Shown piece after piece: positions 56,511 to 64,000 of a stretch of 64,000 nt of DNA (within the stretch, counting starts at the first letter, position 1; every line of letters begins with the position of its first letter). This DNA comes from Zygnema cylindricum (lineage: Eukaryota; Streptophyta; Zygnematophyceae; Zygnematales; Zygnemataceae). The notes beneath the pieces were generated by a model, which was given only the letters and a program-made list of their open reading frames with translations, ran no database searches and was not told where the DNA came from. The translations under genes were made by a program, and so were the position numbers. The stretch spans positions 162,039-226,038 of the forward strand of contig JBBHKE010003002.1 of the NCBI GenBank assembly GCA_037447655.1. Reading direction: 5' to 3'.

Positions 56511-58261
56511 CCGACGATCTCAGCCTCAGAATTTCCGGGGGGAAGAAGATCAAGCAGCCGCCTGCAAGCAAGCTCTCACTTTGCCTACTCGGCAGTCTCA
56601 GGGGAGCCCTTGACCATCCAAGAAGCTTTCTCATCACCAGAGCGGAATCACTGGATTGAGGCGGCAAACGACGAAATGAAGTGATCATGGAGGCTCAAAC
56701 ATGGGAGCTCGTGGACCTTCCTCCAGACCGAAAAGCGATCGGCAGCAAATAGGTATTCAAGGTGAAGTTAAATCCCGATAACACCATTGAACGCTATAAG
56801 GCCAGACTTGTGGCGAAGGGGTACAATCAAAAGGAAGGAATCGATTTTGAAGAAACATTTTCTCCGGTTGTAAGATTTCCAACAGTTAGGATTTTGCTGT
56901 CCCTAGCTGCTATAGAAGATATGGAAATTCATCAGATGGATGTAAAAACGGCCTTTTTGCATGGAGAACTAGAAGAGACCATTTACATGCAGCAACCTGA
57001 AAAGTATGTAGAACCAGGAAAAGAGCACTTAGTATGCAAGTTGCTAAAATCTTTGTACGGCTTGAAACAGGCCCCGAGACAGTGGAATATAAAGCTTGAT
57101 GAATTCTTGACTAGTCTAGGATTTCAAAGGATAAGTTCTGATCACTCTGTCTACGTTCTAAAGGGTGAAAATGGAATAGTGTATATAGTGGTATATGTAG
57201 ATGATTTGCTAATAATTAGCAAATCAATGGCTGAAATTAACAAAATCAAAACTGCTCTAAACTCACGGTTCGAGATGAAAGACCTCGGTGAGGCAAAATA
57301 TATTTTGGGTATCCAGGTAGAGAGGGACAAAAATAAGAAAATAATAAAATTGACTCAAAAAGAGGCTATTGGAAACATGTTAGATAAGTACGGAATGCGG
57401 GGGGCAAAAGGGTGTTTAACTCCAATAGAGTTTCGGCAGAAGTTAGAGGGAGAAGAGACAGAACCACGTGTTATTGTAAGCGAGTATTTAGAATCAGGGG
57501 AGAATGATCCTATGGCAATAATACCTTATAGACAGATAGTGGGAAGCTTAATATACTTCATGAACTGTACCCGTCCTGACATTGCTGCAGCAGTCGGGGG
57601 TACTGAGTAGGAGTCTAGAAAATCCGAGAAAATCTGATCTGGATGCAGCAAAGAGAGTCTTAAGATATTTGGCAGGAACTAAAGATCTCAAACTCACTCT
57701 AGGCGGAGGAGAAGTCAAGCTGCAAACATGGAGTGATGCAAGCTATGGCGACATGCCAAGCCGGAAATCTACCACGGGATTCGTTCTACAAATTGGGAAC
57801 GGTACTTGCTGCTGGAGCAGCAAACTTCAAAAGGTGACAGCACAATCGACAATGGAGTCGGAATATATGGCAGCAAGCTCGGCCCTCAAAGAACTCTTAT
57901 GGGTAAAATCCATGTTACAAGAACTAGGATACATGCAAATTGGTCCACAGGTGATCTGGTGTGATAACCAGGCTGCCATTGCCATTGCTTCTAACCCGAG
58001 TCATCACTTCAAAAGCAAGCACATGGATGTACGATTACACTTTGTAAGAGAAAAAGTGATCTCTAGAGTGATTAAATTATGTTACTTACCAGATGCAAAA
58101 ATGATTGCTGATATGCTCACTAAAGCTCTTCCTGCTCCTAAGCTGAAGTATTGTAGGGAAGCAGTGGGATTAAGTGAATAGTTGAATTGCTGCACTGCTA
58201 TATTGCTATGCTGCGATACTGCGCTAGTTTATCACCGCAGCTGCGCTGGTATACTGAGTCT

Positions 58262-58276
58262 AAAGCTTTAGGGGAG
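58262..58276 (+). promoter_or_regulatory. E5 polypurine tract
   Basis: AAAGCTTTAGGGGAG lies directly before the 3' LTR, with the same AGGGGAG ending as in the other copia elements here. Confidence 0.7.
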
Positions 58277-59113
58277 TGTTGTCTTTTGGAAAGCTCTCAG
58301 TCTCAGAGCAGCGCAGCAGCACAGCAACTATACAGACAGCAGCGCAACTGCTATACGGAAGAGCAGCGCAGCTGCTATACAGCAGAGCTGCGCAGCAGCG
58401 CAGCAACAGAGCAGCGCAGCAGCGAAGCTGCGATACTGACAGGACAAACGCAGCTGCAGTCACTTTGGATAAGATCCGTACAGACAACGCAGCTGCTACT
58501 ATCTTGGATATGATTTGGTGCAGGACACATCAGCCGCGGGTGATATAAATGTGATCCGGTACGGGACAACGCAGCTGCGATTGATATGAATCTAGTCAAC
58601 GGACGAGATTCATAAGAGTATCACAAGTGACTTAGCCGACAAGTATTTGTACAATAACTTAATATAGATTCTGAGTAATATTGACTGTACAATGATAGAT
58701 TGGGTTGGCACGATCAAGAACACGTAGATCTTAGTAGGTGGGTTGAATCTGGACGTACCTCTCAGGTACACTGTTATCGGCGGTAGAACACGAAAGTATA
58801 AGACTTAGGACTTAGAACATTTTTATGATCCCAGACTTCCAAGTAGTAAAACTGCAGACAGTTTTTGGGAAACTTCTGAGTATTATATCTTGAGTGTTGT
58901 TGGGTCAATTGTGCTGAAAATTTGGGAGTTGTCAGTGTTTATGTTACTCTATATTCTGATAGAGTTTTATGAGATTTGGATGCTTGTATAAGAATTGGTG
59001 ATCACTTAAGAACAGCTGTTTGGTAGGATTCTTGATAGCTTCTGAGAGTGTATCATGTCTACTTCTACTACTACTGCTGCTCCTCCACCTACACCGGTGG
59101 TTGTAGAACAACA
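58277..59113 (+). repeat. E5 3' LTR
   Basis: Same length as the 5' LTR. It includes the gag start codon and ends GAACAACA. Confidence 0.95.
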
Positions 59114-60775
59114 GTAACCCCCCAAGCAAAAGTGTTTTTGTTGTGGCTGGTAGTTGCCATTGCGAGTCATTGCAAACCGTAAGGAGTCGTGATGTTGGGC
59201 AATCTGCAAGTTTTCAAAAACCATGGGCATTTCCCTAGCAAAAAGCAATGCTCACTTGGTCAGTTTTTCCAAAAAAATAGAATCAGATATAAGAGGCAAA
59301 GGTAAGCTAACATCTTTCTGTACATTTCTACCTAGTAGTGGGTGTCGACCAAACTACACATAATATGGACTGAAATTTGCCAAACTAGCGTGTACATACA
59401 TCCGATTACCTATGGCAATATATCCCAATGATTCATCCCACACAGCAATCTGTTTTTCTAAGCAATGTTTACGCAAAGCGCGCTTAAATGTTTGTACATC
59501 CCTCTCAGCCAAACCGTCTGCGTGAGGATGATCACGACTCGTTCATCAGTGATCGATTAACGCATCATCCAACATCTCTTGAAATTCCCCACGAAACTCG
59601 GTTCCCTGGTCAGTAAGTACTTTTGCAAGGGCTCCATATCGGAGGAGCACGTGCTCCTTAAAAGCTGCGGTGGTGAGTTTGGCCGTTTTCTGCGAAAGTG
59701 CTACAACTTCCACCCATTTGCTGAAATTCTTGATCATTATCATGATATATTGCTTGCCCCTTTGAGAAATTGGAAAGGGACTTGCAAGATCACACGACCA
59801 CCTATAAAAGAGACCCCGAATAGGGAAGGGTTGAAGTGTGGTCTGCAGGTTAGAAAATGAAGTCCGTAACCGATCACATGTGCTGCATTCGTACAACATT
59901 GACGCCACATCGGCTTGCATGCCTGACAACCAATAACGCGCTTGTACTAAAATCAAGGTGCGTTTAGTTCCATAATGTCCAAAAGCTTATGAATCTGGTT
60001 AATAAGGGATAGTCGTTCTGTCGGCCGTGGGACATGCCGATGACTTCCATCTGAGAGTAGACGAATAAGTGAGCCTCCCATCCACAATTTATTTTTGGCT
60101 CTCTTACGAACACGCTCTTCCTCCCCTGGTAGGTTGCCCGCTCGAAAAAACGGAGTGGATAAAAAGAGAACCAAAGCACTGTCTCGCCATGGATCATGTT
60201 TAGTTTTGTGATTAGCAGGTGCTGCCAAAACTGTAAATCAGACGCACTCGAGCGGATAGCGATGCCATTGGTTCTCCATCGAAATGTTGTCGTACCACAT
60301 TATCGGTAGAATCAGGTAAAGGGTTCTTGGAAATGCCGTCGACATTCAAACTGAGACGCCCAGGTTGATGAATTATTTCCATATCATATTCTTGTAAAAT
60401 AAACCCCAGCGGGCTAATTTGCCAAACAGCTTGTCATTGGTACTTAGCCAATCCAATGGTTGATGCTCAGTGAGAAGGGTGAAAGGCTTATCAAAAAGAT
60501 AATGGTCGAAATACACAATTCTCCAAACCGCGGCAAGACACTCCCCCGTATAACTACTGTAATTAGATTCCGCTTGATTGTTGCTTCGGCTGGCATACGC
60601 CACCACATATTCCTCACCTGTGAGTTCGCGCTGAGTTAGAATGGCCGCAATATCGGGCTTACCAAAGTCCGTCTGTAGGCAAAATGGTAACTTATGATTT
60701 GGTGGACGAAGAATGGGAGCGGTGGACAGGGCGTCTTTTAAACCCTGAAATGCCTCGATCTGAGAGGGTCCCCAC
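59114..60775 (-). pseudogene. Gypsy polyprotein, RNase H and integrase
   Basis: Minus strand. RNase H (60775-60373: L-Q-T-D-F-G...AAILTQ, then a YSSYTGECLA block), spacer, H2C2 zinc-binding region (~60,000-59,850, CSTCDR), integrase core (59,830-59546: WSCDLASPFP, FSKWVEV, TDQGTEFRGEFQ), then ASLANFSPYYVWFGRHPLL-type sequence (~59,330-59,390) and QIAQHHDSLRFA (~59,180). Several stops and at least one frameshift. The order reverse transcriptase, RNase H, integrase is Ty3/gypsy. The domain types fit elements seen in green algae (recalled, not searched). Confidence 0.9.
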
Positions 60776-61537
60776 TGAAACTCTGAGACCTCCATAAGTC
60801 CTCACAGTGGAGAGCTTCCAAGAAGCATCTAGGATAACCCTGACCCCTTTGTGTTCAGCAAAAATAAATGCCACCGTGACAGACAAATACTCTGACCAAC
60901 TTCACCCCTGTGAAGACAAGACTCCCCTGAGTCGATAGCAAAAAGAATATCTGAATTTGCTCCCCTGAGCAGTAAGTTATAGAGGGTCAAAGTTGACCTT
61001 TTGTACAGAAGCTCTTTGGGAGAGAGGGTCCTATCTTCTAATTTTTCTAAGTCCTATCTCTCTCACAGACTCTATCTACTGATGAACAGAACCAATCAGA
61101 ATACAGTTCCGTACGCACAAGTACAGCTGCCGGTGTACTTTATGTACTGACATTGTACGACATGGCCTAAATGTCCACACGTGGAATATCCGGATTCGCT
61201 CCTTTAATCCTCGGAGATGCCGCGCTCCAATGTTACAGCGCCACGTGTCATCCGATGTGGCGATGCCCACAAACCGCCGAATTCTCCTTCCGCGATCACG
61301 GCGCTAATTCCGGCCGTCCGATTAAACTCGCATTTGATCGTAGCTGTAATAAATACATGCGCGGTATTTGTTTCGCTTACGAAATCAATTCGCGGTATTG
61401 ATTTCTTATCCGTACCGCAATTCGTACTTTTACACTACCATATCTATGTATCCCGTTAACAGTTATAGTTAAATGAATTATCCTGCGTGTACATGTTTAA
61501 ATTTTTATCGTACTATATGCTATGTAAGACTACTTCT

Positions 61538-61615
61538 AGACTTAACGGCTAAGGCTACCGGCTATCTAATCTCCAATGGCCGGCAGGTACCAGGATCAAA
61601 TCCTGTCGCCGGCAC
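61538..61615 (+). other. tRNA-like module in solo LTR (group A)
   Basis: TTAACGGCTAAGGCTACCGG, then GGATCAAATCCTGTCG. Nearly identical to 44493-44570. Confidence 0.6.
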
Positions 61616-61763
61616 ATACCTTTTAGTAATTAATCCCTAGACTTATATAAATTTCCTGTAAACCTGAAGATAGCCTAGGTAGCCATGGCTCTAGCTTCCT
61701 CTCCAATTTCTCAGTGACTGCGACAAGTTTGAGAGTTGGAGAGAGAAGTTAGAGGTAGACTGC

Positions 61764-61802
61764 TGAAGCTGTGAGACCTCCATTGGCCCTCAGAGTATGC
61801 AG
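61764..61802. repeat. 39-bp LTR-terminus fragment inserted in the solo LTR
   Basis: GAGACCTCCATTG and CCTCAGAGTATGCAG match the inverse of the right end of the group E LTR (47,392-47,431). Flanked by TGC on both sides (61761-61763 and 61803-61805); other group A LTRs lack it. Confidence 0.75.
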
Positions 61803-61864
61803 TGCCTCGGCTTCTTTATTTTTATTCAGACCTAGAAAATACTTAAAAACCATTAATTTCTACA

Positions 61865-62870
61865 CCCACGTGAACGGAACTGATTTTTTCAAGAGTTCAT
61901 TTAGTAGTGATGCAAGTGTGCTAAAACTAGGAACGAACCTCCGATAATAATTGGCTAACCTTAGGAATGCACGCAGGCTAGGCAAATCAGTTGGGGCCGG
62001 TAGTTTATTAATCGCTTCCACTTTTACTTATAATGGGTTAATTCCCTCGGACGAGATAAAATGCCCAAGATATGGTACACTTTCGGCCCCGAAAGTGCAT
62101 TTGGCAAGATGACATTTGAGTCCTACCTTTTTTAACTCCTTCAAGTCCCACTCTATATACACTGCATGTTCCTCTATAGAGGCTGAAGCGATGATTAGAT
62201 CGTCGATATAGCAACGGGAAAACTTACATCCCCCCAAAACTAAGTGCATGACTTTGTGGAATATTGCTGGTGCATTTTTTAGTCCAAAGAGCATAATCAC
62301 CCATTCCCAACGTCCGTCACTACCCCAAAATGCAGTCTTGTGTCGATCTTTTTCCTCTATTTCCATTTGATTAAACCCTTGTCGCAGATCTAGGATGCAG
62401 AAATATTTAGCTTCTCCAACGTGATAAAAAATGTCCTCGGCCAATGGCATTCAATGTCGATCCTGGATTGTATGTGAATTTAGTTCTCGATAGTCCCCTC
62501 ACATGCGACATTCTGTAAAATTACCCTTGGCGTTTTTTTTACGAGGCATGACAGTGGGTGCCGCAAAGGTGGAATCGGACCTATAAATCAGATCAGCCTC
62601 TTCTAATTCCGCGCATCGTTTGTCTACGGATTCCCATTCAGTTTGTGATACACGATGCTTGGGCTTAAATATGGGTCTGTCATCTTCCAAGTCAATAAAC
62701 ATTTTGTAAGTGGTGTGTCGACCTAAGTCTTTCATGGAGAAAACAAACGCATATATGTTTGGTTAATGACTTCATCTAAAATTTCGTGGCTCGACTCTTC
62801 CAGGTCAATAGACATTTTGTAAGTGGTGTGTCAACCTAAGTCTTTCATGGAGAAAACGAACGCGTCTATG
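61865..62870 (-). pseudogene. Gypsy polyprotein, reverse transcriptase
   Basis: Minus strand. N-terminal reverse-transcriptase region (62735-62499: RSDSTFAAPTVMPRKK), then the core (62450-62028: DLRQGFNQMEIEEKDRHKTAF, and the active site YIDDLII), then YLGHFISSEG and the connection toward RNase H, where the solo LTR sits. At least two stops. A variant of the usual Y-x-D-D is kept. Confidence 0.92.
62690..62870. repeat. 113-bp tandem duplication in the gypsy element
   Basis: GTCAATAAACATTTTGTAAG...AACGCATATATG (62,690 on) is repeated at 62,803 with a few changes. The second copy continues past the solo LTR at 63,778 with the TTTATGACTTCATCT stretch, so the duplication preceded the LTR insertion. 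Confidence 0.8.
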
Positions 62871-63777
62871 TGAAATTATGTGATCTCCATTAACCCACAA
62901 AATTAGCAGCCTATGTAAAGCCTCTAGGATAATATTTTCCCCTTTCACTTTCTCACTCAATAAGTGCCGCCCAGGCACACAAATATTCTGACCACCCTCA
63001 CCTCTGTGAGGACAAGACTCCCTTGAGTCAAACGCAAAAAGAATCACTGAATTTGCTCCCTTGAGAAGTAAGTTATGGCTGGCCAAAGATGGCCTATAAA
63101 TACAAAAGGTCACCTGGAGAGAGGCGCCTCAAATACGCTAAGTCCCTTAACTCCTACTCATAACTACCTACTACTCTACCCTAGGCCAATCAAAAGAGTG
63201 TATAGTACAAAAAGTTACAGTGGCCGATTGTACTTATTGTACGACCATTGTACAACATGGCATTTTGGTTGACACTTGTCAACTTGGGAGCCATCGTTCT
63301 TCCTCCCATCTTTCCCGGCGTCCAATGATGTGTCGCCACGTGGCAAAGCGCGCCGCGCTGTCCGGAAGCCGCCGAAGATTCATTCGGGTTTGGCGGGGGT
63401 GACGAAGGCCGTCTGATCATATAATTTACACGGTTAGATTCGCGTCCGCGAGCGTCGTTTGACTATAGATGACGTTTCGTCAATTTTGGTCTGTTTAAGT
63501 AAAAGTGACGTTTCGATAAGACTTTAATTAATAACCGAACCATATATGTGTATCGTTTCGTTAACGCCTAAGTGGATAAGGCGTACGTCTACATAATACC
63601 CAGTAGACCTAGGTTCTAATCCTGCAAAAGGCGACATTTTTGTAATTTATCAATCTGTCTGATTGCCTGCCTGTCTGTCTGTTTCTTTCTGACTATAGGG
63701 CAGCTATGGTGACTCTCTCCCTCTCTTTACTATAGAGTCTAAATTAAGAATTGAATATTAATTACTTCTTTTCAACA
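62871..63777 (-). mobile_element. Solo LTR, group D
   Basis: Starts TGAAATTATGTGATC and ends CTTTTCAACA, 907 bp, diverged from the E4 LTRs. Flanks CTATG (62866-62870) and TTATG (63778-63782) differ at one base. Confidence 0.85.
63561..63635 (+). other. tRNA-like module in solo LTR (group D)
   Basis: AACGCCTAAGTGGATAAGGC, then GTAGACCTAGGTTCTAATCC. GGTTCTAATCC (63612-63622) is close to the Pol III B box. Antisense to the LTR. It differs from 52801-52873 in much of its middle, yet keeps the A-box and B-box regions. Confidence 0.6.
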
Positions 63778-64000
63778 TTATGTTCGGTTTATGACTTCAT
63801 CTTAAAGTTCGTGTTCTGGTTTTGTCAGTCCCGCTCCGATTTTCTATGTCGGTTTTTCTGGTGTGGTGATGGTCATGGCTTCCAATGCCTTTGCAAATTC
63901 TAGCTTATCATCCGCTTTTAATGAGTGTCCCAACTCATACTCGAATGGGAGCTGATGCAAACAATTTACTACATGATGTTAACTTCTAGATGGAAATGCA
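63778..64000 (-). pseudogene. Gypsy element, 5' part continuing beyond the window
   Basis: Continues the duplicated segment of 62,760-62,790 and so belongs to the gypsy element. No domain is recognisable in these 223 bp. The gag, primer site and 5' LTR must lie to the right of the window, if they survive. Confidence 0.5.

Larger units (their letters stand above)
53955..58181 (+). pseudogene. E5 copia gag-pol polyprotein, decayed
   Basis: Gag starts in the LTR (53955), so its first 20 residues (T/P-rich) are LTR-encoded. Zinc knuckle CFYCSERGHGYKFC (~54,687-54,730), protease DTGASAHM (~54,958), pre-integrase CDGCALGKIHRLPFPK (~55,460), integrase core (to ~56,050), a DRNQRNQ-repeat linker (56,400-56,510), reverse transcriptase (56762 to ~57,600, YVDD intact) and RNase H (57582-58181). 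Stops: 54636 TAG, 55353 TAG, 55656 TAG, ~55,761 TAG, ~55,881 TGA, ~56,682 TGA and ~56,751 TAG. Frameshifts occur near 56,680 and at a G run near 57,599. Otherwise well preserved. Confidence 0.95.
53177..59113 (+). mobile_element. Copia element E5, full length
   Basis: LTRs 53177-54013 and 58277-59113, both 837 bp, with about 18 differences by eye (~98% identity): the youngest datable insertion. Flanks GTAAT (53172-53176) and GTAAC (59114-59118) differ at one base. The LTR sequence is unlike groups A-E (AGC-rich, no clear tRNA-like module). It interrupts the gypsy integrase C-terminal region. Confidence 0.93.
60776..61864 (-). mobile_element. Solo LTR, group A
   Basis: Starts TGAAACTCTGAGACC and ends AATTTCTACA. 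Perfect 5-bp duplication CCCAC (60771-60775 and 61865-61869). 1,089 bp, longer than the E1 LTRs by about 42 bp because of a small insertion at 61764-61802. Its LTR-borne ATG (60795-60793, minus) reads in frame into the gypsy RNase H. Confidence 0.95.

Noticed and set aside
53955-58181. Possible reassigned stop codons, since E5 has several in-frame TAG and TGA codons in well conserved places
   Set aside because: By comparison with sister elements the stops replace different residues (leucine, lysine, serine, arginine, tryptophan), each one base away from the sense codon. That is decay, not a code change. The pyrophosphatase-like gene uses no internal TAG, TAA or TGA.

Overview
The window is eukaryotic nuclear DNA from a transposon-rich genome. 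It holds one probable host gene with GT-AG introns and an AATAAA signal. The host is most likely in the green lineage, perhaps an alga or non-vascular plant. Two things suggest this: the copia primer sites match the anticodon arm of plant-type initiator tRNA-Met (recalled, not searched), and the host gene resembles plastid-type pyrophosphatases. The species is not identifiable by eye.

Layout. (1) 1-3,317 is AT-rich, CCGTACA-rich DNA with a train of three hAT-like non-autonomous elements (1481-2535, 2544-2905, 2914-3218); CTTTGAAG or a one-base variant lies at every junction. (2) 3,326-4,881 is an internally deleted hAT element with a perfect 8-bp target duplication, next to a separate hAT transposase fragment (4934-5452). 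(3) 5,773-8,769 holds a family of TA-flanked MITEs. One copy is split by a Harbinger-like element that carries a second copy of the neighbouring hAT/MITE DNA. (4) 8,770-10,900 has no recognisable gene. (5) 10,950-17,453 is the host gene: a very divergent family I inorganic pyrophosphatase-like protein with lost catalytic residues, a low-complexity insert of about 195 residues, a long unrecognised C-terminal tail, and introns full of CCCT and CTCCCT repeats. (6) 17,454-22,855 has poly-T DNA, two degenerate arrays of a GACTTGTACTCTAGAT-like unit, and unrecognised sequence between them. (7) 22,856-64,000 is a nest of LTR retrotransposons.

The nest. One old Ty3/gypsy element on the minus strand runs from beyond 64,000 down to about 24,300. 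About 3.3 kb of it is left, spread over 39.7 kb by six insertions: full copia elements E2 (24388-43613), E4 (44842-53015) and E5 (53177-59113), and solo LTRs at 43730-44776, 60776-61864 and 62871-63777. E2 itself contains E1 (24734-31178, in its 3' LTR) and E3 (33649-40005, in its body). E4 contains a solo LTR (46251-47431) and a hAT element (51934-52720). Nearly every insertion has a visible target duplication (5 bp for LTR elements, 8 bp for hAT), so the order of events can be read directly. All polyproteins seen carry stops or frameshifts; none is an intact coding copy.

Shared biology of the copia elements. They appear to be primed by an internal (anticodon-arm) fragment of initiator tRNA-Met, as in Drosophila copia. 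The gag start codon lies inside the LTR, so the primer-binding site is translated. Five related LTR groups (called A-E here) each carry, antisense to the element, a tRNA-like module with A-box-like and B-box-like sequence. This last point is the best candidate for something undescribed.
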